From positions 186,001 to 250,000 of the forward strand of contig CAVXXD010000006.1 of assembly GCA_963765625.1 (NCBI GenBank): 64,000 nucleotides of DNA, given 5' to 3'. Of this stretch, positions 33,879 to 42,408 are shown in pieces. Under the pieces are notes generated by a model, which saw nothing but the letters and a program-made list of their open reading frames with translations, searched no databases and was not told the DNA's origin. Position 1 is the first letter of the stretch. Each line of letters begins with the position of its first letter. The stretch is from CAVXXD01 sp963765625. Lineage in GTDB: Bacteria; Actinomycetota; Geothermincolia; Geothermincolales; Geothermincolaceae. A program made the translations under genes and the position numbers.

Positions 33879-33884
33879 GTTCGC

Positions 33885-35174
33885 ATGAACGCTTTCCACG
33901 TCATGGCCAAACCTACCGGCTCGGCCTGCAACCTGGCCTGCCGTTACTGCTTCTTCCTGGAGAAGCGGCGCCTCTACCCGGGCAGCCGCCAGCGCATGAG
34001 CGACGACGTGCTGGAGGCCTACGTCCGCCAGTACATCGAAGCGCAGCAGGTGCCCGAAACCACCATCACCTGGCAGGGGGGCGAGCCCACCATGATGGGG
34101 CTGGATTTCTTCCGGCGCTCGGTTGAGCTGGCGGACAGGCACGCCCCGGAAGGGATGAAGGTCGACTATTCCATGCAGACCAATGGCATCCTGCTGGACG
34201 AAGAGTGGTGCGATTTTCTGCGCGAGAACCGTTTCCTGGTAGGCCTGTCCCTCGACGGGCCGCGGGAGTTGCACGACGCCTACCGGGTGGACCGGGCCGG
34301 CGAAGGGACCTTCGACCGGGTGTTGCGCGCCGCCCGACTGATGCAGGAGCACGGGGTGGACTTCAACCTCCTCTGCACCGTGCACGCCGCCAACGCCGGC
34401 CGTCCGGAGGAGGTCTATTGCTTTTTCCGAGACGAACTGGGGGCGCAGTGGGTGCAGTTCATCCCCATCGTGGAGCGGATCAACGCCGACGGCACCACCC
34501 TGCTGCAGGAGGGCGGCGTCGTCACCGAACGCTCGGTGTCCCCGGAAGCCTGGGGCGCCTTCCTCAACGGGGTATTCGACGAATGGGTGCGGCGCGACGT
34601 TGGGAACATGTACATCAATTACTTCGAGGCCGCCCTGGCCTCCTGGGCCGGCGCCCCCGCGGCCATGTGCATCTTCGCCGAAACCTGCGGCGAGGCCATG
34701 GCTCTCGAACACAACGGCGACCTCTACTCATGCGACCATTTCGTGGAGCCGGGATACCTGCTGGGCAACATCATGGAGACGCCCCTGGCCGAACTGGCGG
34801 CATCGGATCGGCAGACGCGCTTCGGCGAGGGCAAGCGTGACACCCTGCCGCGGTACTGCCTCGACTGCGAGGTGCTCTTCGCCTGCCGGGGGGAATGCCC
34901 CAAAAACCGCTTCACCCTCGCGCCGGACGGCGAGCCCGGGCTGAACTACCTCTGCCGCGGGTATAAGGACTTCTTCCGCCACGTGGATTATCCCATGAGG
35001 GCCATGGCCCGGCTGATCGAGTCCGGCCGCCCCGCCTCCCTGGTGATGCAGAGGATCGCCGAGGATGAACGCCTGTTCAAGGAGATGTGCGCCGGAACCG
35101 CGCGCAACGACCCCTGCCCCTGCGGCAGCGGGAAAAAGTACAAGCAGTGCCACGGAAAGGCAGAGAATGTCTGA
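33885..35174 (+). CDS. Anaerobic sulfatase-maturating enzyme (radical SAM/SPASM)
   Basis: A 429-residue radical SAM enzyme. The cluster motif is C15-N-L-A-C19-R-Y-C22, followed by WQGGEPTMMG, QTNGILL and LSLDGPRELHD, which match the anSME family. The C-terminal SPASM region holds CGEAMALEHNGDLYSCDHFV and CLDCEVLFACRGECPKNR for two auxiliary 4Fe-4S clusters. A terminal SEC-C zinc motif (NDPCPCGSGKKYKQCHG) is appended. anSME oxidises the Cys or Ser of a sulfatase active site to formylglycine without oxygen; the Cys-type sulfatase at 28470 is the natural client. Its stop overlaps the start of the second SulP gene by 8 bases. Confidence 0.85.
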   Translation: MNAFHVMAKPTGSACNLACRYCFFLEKRRLYPGSRQRMSDDVLEAYVRQYIEAQQVPETTITWQGGEPTMMGLDFFRRSVELADRHAPEGMKVDYSMQTNGILLDEEWCDFLRENRFLVGLSLDGPRELHDAYRVDRAGEGTFDRVLRAARLMQEHGVDFNLLCTVHAANAGRPEEVYCFFRDELGAQWVQFIPIVERINADGTTLLQEGGVVTERSVSPEAWGAFLNGVFDEWVRRDVGNMYINYFEAALASWAGAPAAMCIFAETCGEAMALEHNGDLYSCDHFVEPGYLLGNIMETPLAELAASDRQTRFGEGKRDTLPRYCLDCEVLFACRGECPKNRFTLAPDGEPGLNYLCRGYKDFFRHVDYPMRAMARLIESGRPASLVMQRIAEDERLFKEMCAGTARNDPCPCGSGKKYKQCHGKAENV

Positions 35175-36858
35175 AGGGAAGAAGAGCCTGCTCAACCGCT
35201 ACCTCCCCCTGACCGTTTGGCTCCCCGCATACAAGCGTGAGTACCTGAAACCGGACCTCATCGCCGGCCTTTCCGTCTGGGCGGTCACCGTCCCATCGGC
35301 CATGGCTTATGCCGGCATCGCCGGCCTGCCGGTACAGTACGGCCTCTACTCCGCCTGTTTCGCGGTCCTGGCCTATGCCTTTTTTGGCACGTCACGCGAG
35401 GTGATAATAGGGCCGGAGGCCGCCGCCGCCGCCATATCGGCCGCCGCGGTGGCGCCGCTGGCGGGAGACGACGTCCAACTCTACGCGGCCTTGTCCATGA
35501 CGCTGGCGCTCGTGGCGGGAGTGCTCTTCATCGCCGGGGGGTTTGCCCGGCTGGGTTTCGTAGCCAAGTTCTTCGCCAGGCCGGTGATCAACGCTTTCGT
35601 GGTGGGGCTGGCGGTCTACATCTCGGTGGAGCAGCTGGGAAAGATGTTCGGCATTTCCATCGAAGGCGACAACACCTTTCGCAAACTCGCCGACGTCATA
35701 CGGCAGTTCGGCGACTGGTCCTGGGTGACCCTGGGGCTGGCCGCGGCCTGCCTCGTCCTGCTGTTCGTCATCCACCGGCTGGCCCCGCGGATGCCGGCGG
35801 CCCTTATAGTGCTAGTCCTGAGCATTGTCGCCGCCACCGTATTCGACCTGGGCAGCCACGGCGTCAAGCTGGTAGGCTCGATCACCGGAGGGCTGCCGGA
35901 TGTCTCCCTGGCGGGGGTGACCGTCAATGACATCGTCAAGCTGGTGCCGGGAGCCCTGGGCTTCCTGGTGGTGGCTTTTTCCAGTTCCTATTCCATCGCC
36001 AGGGACATCTCCGCCAAGCACCACTACGACATCGACGCCAACCAGGAGATGATCGCCCTGGGGGCATCCAATATAGCCTCGGGCCTGATGAGCGGGTTCG
36101 TGGTCCAGGCCAGCCTCTCCAAGACGGCCACCAACGAACAGTCCGGCGGCAAGACCCCGGTGGTCATGGCAGTCAGCTCCGCCATGCTGTTGCTCACCCT
36201 GCTCTTCCTCACCGGCCTCTTCGAAAACCTTCCCAACGCCACCCTGGGCGCCATCGTCGTCTTCGCCGTGAGCGAGCTTGTCGACTTGAAGATGTTCGCG
36301 AGGCTCAAGCGGTCGAAGCTGGACGACTTCGTCCTGGCGCTCTGCGCTTTCTTCGGCGTTCTCATCTTCGGCATTCTGGAAGGCGTCCTCATCGGGGTGA
36401 TGCTCTCCCTGGCCGCTTACATCCTGCGCACCAGCCAGCCGCACAGCGCCATCCTGGGCGTGGACTCGAGCGGCATCCGCTTCGCGGACATGAATAGCCA
36501 CCCGGAGTTCAAGCCCGTCGCACCCGACGTGGTCATCTTCCGCTTCGACGCGCCCTTCGTCTTCCCCAACGCGGAAGCCTTCTCCGACGGGATCAACCGG
36601 CTGGTGAAAGAGGCGGACCCTCCCGTGAAAACCCTGATCGTCGACTGCGAGATGATGTTCGAGATGGATACCACCGCGACGGACACCCTCCTCGAGCTGC
36701 TCGCTCGCTTGGAGGAAAAGGGGGTCGAGGTGATGCTGTCCCGCGTGCATGCGCCGGTGCTTGCTTTTATGCGGCGGGACGGTGTGATCGACACGGTGGG
36801 TGAGGATAACGTCTTCCTGACCAACTACGACGCGGTCAGAGCTTGCCGGAAGGGCTAG
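35167..36858 (+). CDS. SulP family anion permease with STAS domain (copy 2)
   Basis: A 563-residue paralogue of the transporter at 25508-27208, sharing GLSVWAVTVPSAMAYAGIAG, SAKHHYDIDANQEMIALGAS and a C-terminal STAS domain with IVDCEMMFEMDTTATDTL. The start is ATG at 35167, overlapping the end of the maturase gene, so translation is probably coupled. Its position directly after the sulfatase maturase supports sulfate as cargo, though SulP proteins can also move bicarbonate or other anions. Convergent with the TetR gene at 36876. Confidence 0.9.
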   Translation: MSEGKKSLLNRYLPLTVWLPAYKREYLKPDLIAGLSVWAVTVPSAMAYAGIAGLPVQYGLYSACFAVLAYAFFGTSREVIIGPEAAAAAISAAAVAPLAGDDVQLYAALSMTLALVAGVLFIAGGFARLGFVAKFFARPVINAFVVGLAVYISVEQLGKMFGISIEGDNTFRKLADVIRQFGDWSWVTLGLAAACLVLLFVIHRLAPRMPAALIVLVLSIVAATVFDLGSHGVKLVGSITGGLPDVSLAGVTVNDIVKLVPGALGFLVVAFSSSYSIARDISAKHHYDIDANQEMIALGASNIASGLMSGFVVQASLSKTATNEQSGGKTPVVMAVSSAMLLLTLLFLTGLFENLPNATLGAIVVFAVSELVDLKMFARLKRSKLDDFVLALCAFFGVLIFGILEGVLIGVMLSLAAYILRTSQPHSAILGVDSSGIRFADMNSHPEFKPVAPDVVIFRFDAPFVFPNAEAFSDGINRLVKEADPPVKTLIVDCEMMFEMDTTATDTLLELLARLEEKGVEVMLSRVHAPVLAFMRRDGVIDTVGEDNVFLTNYDAVRACRKG

Positions 36859-36875
36859 TAGCGGCGCTCGAGCGC

Positions 36876-37490
36876 CTACGGTTTCTTCATGCCTTCGATT
36901 ATCAGCCTGTTGAACAACTCTCCCGCCTGCACGAGATCGAACCCGCCATTGGCGAGGCACCACTCGTAGAGGACCCCCCGGAAGCAGCGGAACCAGTTCT
37001 CCGAGATCTCCTCAGGGCTGAAGTCGTCCCGGAACTCCCCCTGCTTCTGGCCTTCCCTCACCAGTTTTTCGACTATGGGATAGGTCGGGCGCTTGCGGGA
37101 GGACAGCCGGGATTTCTTCTTTTCGGGATTGATCTCGCTATGATAGATGACCTTGGCAATGTTGACACCCATTTGATCACGGATATATCTTAAGCTCCCT
37201 GTGGTCACCTCCGCTAGCCTGTCGGTGGAGCTTTTATACTTATCATAGGCTTCATCCACTATAACCGGGAGGAACAAGTCGATCTTGAAGTACTCCTCCA
37301 TCAACACTTCGTGCTTGGATTTAAAATAGTAGTAGAAGGTGCCCTTGGAGACGCCGGCTTTATTGCAGATTTCTTCCACGGTGACCGAGGCATAACCCTT
37401 CCTGGTGAACAGGTCCATGGACGTATCGTATACCTTGCGACGGGTCTCCTGTCTCTGCTGCTCCCGCTTGGTCATGCCTTTCTTTGCCAT
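36876..37490 (-). CDS. TetR family transcriptional regulator (copy 1)
   Basis: A 204-residue repressor-type protein. The helix-turn-helix is GYASVTVEEICNKAGVSKGT followed by FYYYFKSKHEVL at residues about 32-63, the textbook TetR motif. The C-terminal ligand domain has several aromatic and Cys residues (WFRCFRGVLYEWCLANGG). The paralogue at 41640 has the same ending. It is divergent from the META lipoprotein gene, with operator site 3 between them, which suggests autoregulation. The effector is unknown. Confidence 0.9.
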   Translation of the reverse strand: MAKKGMTKREQQRQETRRKVYDTSMDLFTRKGYASVTVEEICNKAGVSKGTFYYYFKSKHEVLMEEYFKIDLFLPVIVDEAYDKYKSSTDRLAEVTTGSLRYIRDQMGVNIAKVIYHSEINPEKKKSRLSSRKRPTYPIVEKLVREGQKQGEFRDDFSPEEISENWFRCFRGVLYEWCLANGGFDLVQAGELFNRLIIEGMKKP

Positions 37491-37540
37491 ACTGCCGCTT
37501 TCTCTCCTGATCCTTCCCGGAGCAGTGGCCCCGGATCTCC

Positions 37541-37590
37541 TTGTCCAGACTGTTTATAATCTATATAATGACTTCGGTCAATGTACCGAT
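37541..37590 (+). promoter_or_regulatory. Promoter/operator site 3: degenerate TetR-type palindrome
   Basis: TTGTCC at 37541-37546 and TATAAT at 37564-37569 are 17 bases apart and form a plus-strand promoter for the META lipoprotein gene. The left half TATAATGACTT is identical to sites 1, 2 and 4. The right half (CGGTCAATGTA) matches only partly, so binding is probably weaker or asymmetric. Confidence 0.6.
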
Positions 37591-37626
37591 CTGGTTGAAT
37601 CAAATCTCCAGAAAAAAGGGGGCCGG

Positions 37627-38424
37627 ATGAAAGCGTTTCGCAGGAGCATAGTGGTCATGATACTGGCATTGATGGTGGCCGCGGCGGCGGGGTGCGGGTC
37701 GGAGGAGAAGCAGGGTGGCCTGGGCGGCGATATCGAAGGGACATTCTGGGTGCTCACATCCTACCTGGTGGACGGGCAGATGAAGGATGCTCCGGCCGAC
37801 TATCCCATGGACGCCGAGTTCCAGAGAGGCATGGTCAGCGGTTCCTCCGGCGTCAACACATACGGGGGCTCTTACACCCTGTCCGGCTCCAGCCTCTCAG
37901 TCGGAAACCTGGCTTCCACCATGATGGCCGGGCCGGACGAAGCCATGCAGGCCGAGTCAGCCTACCTCAAGAACCTGGAAGCCTCTTCCTCTTACACCGC
38001 CGCTGGAGACGTGCTGACCATCTTCGGCAGGGACGGCGAAGAGCTGCTCATCTATGCCCGGGGTACCGAGACCGGGCTGACCGGGACCACCTGGGAGGCC
38101 ACCAGCTACAACAACGGCACCGGCGCCGTGGTCAGCATCCTGACGGGGACCAGCATCACCGCCGTCTTCGACGGGCAAGGTTCCGTAGCCGGCAACTCCG
38201 GCGTCAACAACTATAACGCCCCGTGCACCATAGACGGCAGGTCCCTTACCATCGGGATGCCGGTGTCAAGCATGATGGCGGGGACGGCCGAGGCTATGGA
38301 ACAGGAAGCCCTTTACCTGGCAGCCCTGCAGACGACGGCCACCTGGCAGGTCAAGCGTGGCGAACTGGCGCTGCGCACCGCGGACGGTGCGCTGGTCGCC
38401 TCTTACCAGGCGAAGAAGCAGTAG
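37627..38424 (+). CDS. META-domain (HslJ-like) lipoprotein
   Basis: A 265-residue exported lipoprotein. The signal peptide ends with AAAAGC, giving a lipid anchor near residue 23. Two META/HslJ-like domains follow (GTFWVLTSYLVDGQ... and GTTWEATSYNNGTG...), each with the typical 'F...G.VSGSSGVNTYGGSY' loop and a small beta-barrel ending. META domains are linked to heat or novobiocin stress in HslJ. It is driven by the promoter at operator site 3 and is followed nine bases later by the BrkB-like gene. Confidence 0.8.
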   Translation: MKAFRRSIVVMILALMVAAAAGCGSEEKQGGLGGDIEGTFWVLTSYLVDGQMKDAPADYPMDAEFQRGMVSGSSGVNTYGGSYTLSGSSLSVGNLASTMMAGPDEAMQAESAYLKNLEASSSYTAAGDVLTIFGRDGEELLIYARGTETGLTGTTWEATSYNNGTGAVVSILTGTSITAVFDGQGSVAGNSGVNNYNAPCTIDGRSLTIGMPVSSMMAGTAEAMEQEALYLAALQTTATWQVKRGELALRTADGALVASYQAKKQ

Positions 38425-38432
38425 AACAGAAG

Positions 38433-39359
38433 ATGGCCTGGAAGGAACGGCTCAAGAACGGGTTCCGAAAGGCCGCATCTTGGGCCGGTGGCCTTATCGA
38501 ACGCCTCTCCGGGAAGCATGGCTGGATAGCCGTAATGGAGCAGTCGGTCCGCGGCTTCTTCCGGCACGGCATGACCCTTCACGCAGGCAACTTCGCCTAC
38601 TCGGGTTTCCTGGCCATCTTCCCCCTGGTCCTGCTCGTCACATCCATCATCGGGTTGATATTCAGCCGCAACCCGGAGTTGATGGCCAGGGTGACCGAGT
38701 CGTTCAGGGACTTGTTGCCCGACATGCCCGCCACCGTCAACGCCGCCTCGGAGAGCATATTGCAGCTGAGAAGCATCGTGGGCGTACTCGGGCTCATCGG
38801 CCTGTTCTGGACCGTCAGCAAGATCACCTATGCCATCCAGACCGGTTTCGAGGAGGTCTGGGAGGCCCACAAGAGGTCTTTCATCAAAAAGAAGCTCTTC
38901 GATTTGGGAATAATGGTGATACTGCTGCTGGTCGGGATAGCCGGGCTCACACTCACCATCATCTCCTCGCAGTTCTTCTCCTGGCTCAACCGTGAGACCG
39001 GGCCCGTCCTCTCGACCCTCGCGGTTCTGTCGAGCACGCTCCTCAACCCCCTGGCAACGATGCTTATATTCTCCGTCCTCTACCGTAGCATCCCCCTGGT
39101 GAAACCGCGGTGGAAGGAGGTCCTCTGCGGAGCCCTTACCGTCGCGTTGCTGCTCGATGCCGCCGAATACGGGCTTGGCATCTACTTCACCAGGGTATCC
39201 AGAAACCATGCACTATACGGCTCCCTGGGTGTGGTGCTGGGCATCATACTCTGGCTTTACGTCGTGGGCATCCTGATCTTCCTCGGCGCGGAGATAGTCC
39301 ACGTCCTACAGGCGAGATGGGACACCGGCAGTGGGGAGGAACTGCCCGGGGACGACTAA
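38433..39359 (+). CDS. YihY/BrkB family integral membrane protein
   Basis: A 308-residue protein with six helices and the YihY/BrkB signatures HAGNFAYSGFLAIFPLVLLV near residue 50, GLFWTVSKITYAIQTGFEEV, and GAEIVHVLQAR at the end. The family was once called ribonuclease BN but is a membrane protein of uncertain function. It is co-directional with the META lipoprotein gene and ends just before a strong GC hairpin (39362-39390). Confidence 0.85.
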   Translation: MAWKERLKNGFRKAASWAGGLIERLSGKHGWIAVMEQSVRGFFRHGMTLHAGNFAYSGFLAIFPLVLLVTSIIGLIFSRNPELMARVTESFRDLLPDMPATVNAASESILQLRSIVGVLGLIGLFWTVSKITYAIQTGFEEVWEAHKRSFIKKKLFDLGIMVILLLVGIAGLTLTIISSQFFSWLNRETGPVLSTLAVLSSTLLNPLATMLIFSVLYRSIPLVKPRWKEVLCGALTVALLLDAAEYGLGIYFTRVSRNHALYGSLGVVLGIILWLYVVGILIFLGAEIVHVLQARWDTGSGEELPGDD

Positions 39360-39361
39360 AA

Positions 39362-39390
39362 GCCGGGGCGGGAACAAACCCCGCCCCGGC
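39362..39390 (+). terminator. GC-rich hairpin after the BrkB-like gene
   Basis: GCCGGGGCGGG and its complement CCCGCCCCGGC enclose a short AACAAAC loop directly after the stop codon. Only a few T residues follow. Probable terminator for the plus-strand pair and perhaps for the minus-strand gene ending at 39438. Confidence 0.5.
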
Positions 39391-39437
39391 ATATCCGTTC
39401 TTTAATCCGGGAAGCCGGCTATGTACGGCCAGGCTGA

Positions 39438-40868
39438 TTAATCCTCGCCCTCCTTTTCCGGAGTGTCCTCCGCCGGCTTCTCCTCAGCTTCAGCTGTTTT
39501 CGCGGCTTCCTCGGCTGCTTTCGGCTTCTCTTCCGCTGCTTCGAGCTCCGCTTCGGCCGCTTCGAGCTTCTCTTCAACTTCAGCTGTTTTCGTGGCTTCC
39601 TCCGTCGCTTCCGGCAGCTTTCCCCTCAGCAGCTCGCAGACGACCAGATAGATCAGGTATACGCCCAGGGTCACGATGACCTTGACCCCGGTGAGGGGGC
39701 GTATCAGCCAAAGTACACCGAAGAGGGCGGCGGCGCCGAAGACGCGAATGCCCCAGATGTGAGCCGCGAAGAAGATCCCCACCGGTCCGGATTCCTTGCC
39801 CTCGAGGCGGTATTCCCGCTGCATCTCGGAGAGGTGCGCGGTCTTGCGCCGCAGCCACCCGGCCCAGGCATAGGGGCCCATGAGGGCGAAGCCGAAAGCA
39901 CCGATGACGCCCAGGGTCAGGAGGCCGATGTTGGCCTTGATCAGACCCGCGGTCACCTGGTTCCAGATGATGGTGGCCGCATCGAGGTTGGCCGGGTTCT
40001 GCACCTGCCCGAGCAGTTCGCCCTTGGCCACGTTGAGGATGGTCAGCGAGAGCGCCATGGCTACGGCCAGAGCCACACTGGCGATCATCAGGTATTTCCT
40101 GCGGTCTTCCGAGGTGAACACCGCCGCGACGAAGAACAGCATGGCCAGCAGGGGCAGCAGCCAGTTGAGGGTGTCCAGGAGCTTGACGCTCTGCTTGGCC
40201 ATCCCCAGCTGGTCGGATTCGAAGAGCACGATGGTCTTGCTGCTGGTGGGAAGGGGTACCTTCTCCAGAAAGGTGAGGCCGGCTGCCACCAGCCTGTCCT
40301 GGACGTTGTTGGCCAGCTCGGTGATGTCCAGGACGACCTGCCCGTTTTCCTCGATGGTGACGGCCTTCTCCCCCCGGATTATGCCCACCACGGTGCCGTG
40401 GGCCGTCTCCAGGATTTTGTTCCATACCGCCTGGAACTGCGAGCTGGTGATGATCTCGTAGGTGATCTTCTCGGTGAGTGTCTGCAGGCCGGCGGAGACG
40501 GGGCCGGCGATGAAATCGAGTTTGTCGGGCAGCGCCTCCTGCAGCCCCTCCATCACCCGGTCCTGGATGTCCAGCGCCTCGAATAAGCGGTTGGCGACCT
40601 CGTCGCTTAAAGCCTTGGCCACCGTCTCGTCGCTGATGATCGGCCCCACTGTCTTAACGAATTGGTCCGTATCCAGAAAACTGGACCTGGCCCAGACGGC
40701 GATGGGCGATACGATGGCCATCAGGCAGGCCAGCACGATGAGTATCCACGCCACTATGCCGCGTATGGGGAAATGCCTTTTCTTCTTCGCGAGAGCCTGC
40801 GCCTCCAGTTCCGCCTTTTCCTTCTTCAGCCGCTCTATCTCTTCTCTGAGTCTCTCTTCCTCGGTCAT
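39438..40868 (-). CDS. Actinobacterial integral membrane protein with coiled-coil ends
   Basis: A 476-residue protein. The N-terminal 30 residues are a charged coiled coil (EEERLREEIERLKKEKAELE). One helix then leads into an extracytoplasmic domain of about 180 residues starting WARSSFLDTDQFVKTVGPII, a motif seen in many actinobacterial membrane proteins of unknown role. Several more helices lie at about residues 235-420, and the C-terminus is an Ala/Glu-rich tail (EEKLEAAEAELEAAEEKPKA). Function unknown. The gene stands alone on the minus strand. Confidence 0.65.
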   Translation of the reverse strand: MTEEERLREEIERLKKEKAELEAQALAKKKRHFPIRGIVAWILIVLACLMAIVSPIAVWARSSFLDTDQFVKTVGPIISDETVAKALSDEVANRLFEALDIQDRVMEGLQEALPDKLDFIAGPVSAGLQTLTEKITYEIITSSQFQAVWNKILETAHGTVVGIIRGEKAVTIEENGQVVLDITELANNVQDRLVAAGLTFLEKVPLPTSSKTIVLFESDQLGMAKQSVKLLDTLNWLLPLLAMLFFVAAVFTSEDRRKYLMIASVALAVAMALSLTILNVAKGELLGQVQNPANLDAATIIWNQVTAGLIKANIGLLTLGVIGAFGFALMGPYAWAGWLRRKTAHLSEMQREYRLEGKESGPVGIFFAAHIWGIRVFGAAALFGVLWLIRPLTGVKVIVTLGVYLIYLVVCELLRGKLPEATEEATKTAEVEEKLEAAEAELEAAEEKPKAAEEAAKTAEAEEKPAEDTPEKEGED

Positions 40869-40900
40869 GCCAACCCCCTTCTTTTGATCTTTATTCTATT

Positions 40901-41632
40901 CTATTCCAGGACCGCCAATACGGCCGCCGCAAGAAACCCTAATACCGTAAACAGGCCCACGACTTTACCACCGTGCTCGAAAGCCTCGGGCATCATGGTG
41001 TCGGCAAGCATGGTTAGCATGGCGCCGGCCGCGAAAGCCTGCAGGTACAGTCCGTCTATGATCCCCGTCTGCTTGGTGAGGAAATACCCCAGGCCGGCGG
41101 CGGCGGCTGAGGCCACCACCAGGGAAGACCACATCAGGACGATACGTCTGTTGGAACGCCCTTCCGCCTGCATGCTGATCGTCCCCGCCACGCCCTCCGG
41201 GATATTGGAGATGAACACGGCGAAGAGGAAAGCCCAGCTGATCGAGCCGCCCAGGCCCAGGCCGATCCCCAGGATGAGAGACTCCGGCACGCCGTCGAGG
41301 AGCGTGCCCAGGAAGATGGCCATGCCCGAACCACTCCCCTCACCACCGGCGATGTCCTTGCGGTCCGCCCCCCCGTGACGGTCTATGAACCAGTCGCTCA
41401 GGAAAAAGGTGAGCGCTCCGATGAGAAACGCGACCGCGAACCAGGCGCCGCTGGCAAGGGTCGACTCCGGGACAAGCTCGTATGCGATGGCGCTGATGAG
41501 GGTGCCGCTGCCAAATCCCATTACCATGCCGGTTATACGCTCGGACGGTTTATGGTATATGGAGATCGCGGCTCCGATGAGCAGAGCCGCCGCTCCCAGA
41601 GCGCCCCACAAAGCAGCCGCCATTGCGCTCAT
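40901..41632 (-). CDS. ZIP family metal transporter
   Basis: A 243-residue divalent-metal transporter of eight helices. The metal-binding helices carry DGVPESLILGIGLG and SNIPEGVAGTISMQ, the two paired signatures of ZIP proteins, though the usual His in the first (HNIPEG) is replaced by D and G. It probably moves zinc, iron or manganese. It begins seven bases after the TetR gene at 41640, so the regulator and the transporter form one operon under operator site 4. Confidence 0.8.
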   Translation of the reverse strand: MSAMAAALWGALGAAALLIGAAISIYHKPSERITGMVMGFGSGTLISAIAYELVPESTLASGAWFAVAFLIGALTFFLSDWFIDRHGGADRKDIAGGEGSGSGMAIFLGTLLDGVPESLILGIGLGLGGSISWAFLFAVFISNIPEGVAGTISMQAEGRSNRRIVLMWSSLVVASAAAAGLGYFLTKQTGIIDGLYLQAFAAGAMLTMLADTMMPEAFEHGGKVVGLFTVLGFLAAAVLAVLE

Positions 41633-41639
41633 CGCCGGC

Positions 41640-42293
41640 TCACCCTTTCATCTTTCCGCTACGCAGATATCCTATAAACATCTCAATGAAATCCCGGCCG
41701 GCCTCGACCAGATCGAACCTGCCGTTCTGAAGACACCACTCGTATAATACTCCCCTATAGCAACGGACCCAGAGAGCCGCGATGACCGGGGCGTTTACAT
41801 CACTCCTAAACTCGCCCTGTTCCTGGCCTTCCCTCACCAGCTGCTCGACTATCATATACAAGGGCCGGCTGGTTGTAGCCAGCTCCGATTTCTTTCCCAC
41901 AGGGTCGATCTCGCCGTGATAGATGACCTTTAATATCTTGACCCCCAGTTCGTTCATGTACTCAAAGCTCAGACCGGTGAATTCCTCCAGCATCCCGGTG
42001 GGGCTCTTGTGCTTCTCCGATAGCCGGTCAATCCATTCCTGGTGGAAACTGTCGACCTTGAGGAATTCCTCCAGCAGCACCTGGTCCTTGGATTTGAAAT
42101 AGTAGTAGAAAGTGCCCTTGGACACGCCGACCTTCTCGCAGATCTCCTCCACGCTCACCCGCGTGAAACCTTTTCTGGCGAAGAGATCCATTGCCGAATC
42201 ATGTATCTTTTTGCGAGTCTCCTTCCTCTGCAGCTCCCGCTTGGTCGCAACGGCTCTAGCCATGCCCGCACCGCCTTTCCCGGGTACCACCAT
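41640..42293 (-). CDS. TetR family transcriptional regulator (copy 2)
   Basis: Up to 217 residues; the ATG at 42263 (MARAVATKREL) is a likely alternative start because family members begin near that point. The helix-turn-helix is GFTRVSVEEICEKVGVSKGT followed by FYYYFKSKDQVL. The ending VRCYRGVLYEWCLQNGRFDL matches the copy at 36876, so both probably bind related operators and similar ligands. It is divergent from the PASTA gene with a perfect operator (42349-42370) between them, and is co-transcribed with the ZIP transporter gene. Confidence 0.9.
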   Translation of the reverse strand: MVVPGKGGAGMARAVATKRELQRKETRKKIHDSAMDLFARKGFTRVSVEEICEKVGVSKGTFYYYFKSKDQVLLEEFLKVDSFHQEWIDRLSEKHKSPTGMLEEFTGLSFEYMNELGVKILKVIYHGEIDPVGKKSELATTSRPLYMIVEQLVREGQEQGEFRSDVNAPVIAALWVRCYRGVLYEWCLQNGRFDLVEAGRDFIEMFIGYLRSGKMKG

Positions 42294-42324
42294 AGAAGAA
42301 ATAGAAGAACAATCCCTTTCTATC

Positions 42325-42380
42325 TTGTAATTTTCTCATTATACGCTATATAATGACTTAAGTCATTATACGCAGTCAAG
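42325..42380 (+). promoter_or_regulatory. Promoter/operator site 4: perfect TetR-type palindrome
   Basis: TTGTAA at 42325-42330, then 18 bases, then TATAAT at 42349-42354 give a plus-strand promoter for the PASTA gene. The 22-bp palindrome at 42349-42370 is identical to site 1. TTATACG before it and TATACGCAGTCAAG after it are also shared with site 1. The TetR gene begins about 60 bases to the left. Confidence 0.75.
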
Positions 42381-42408
42381 TCGCAACACCACTTTGAGGA
42401 GGTTGGGC

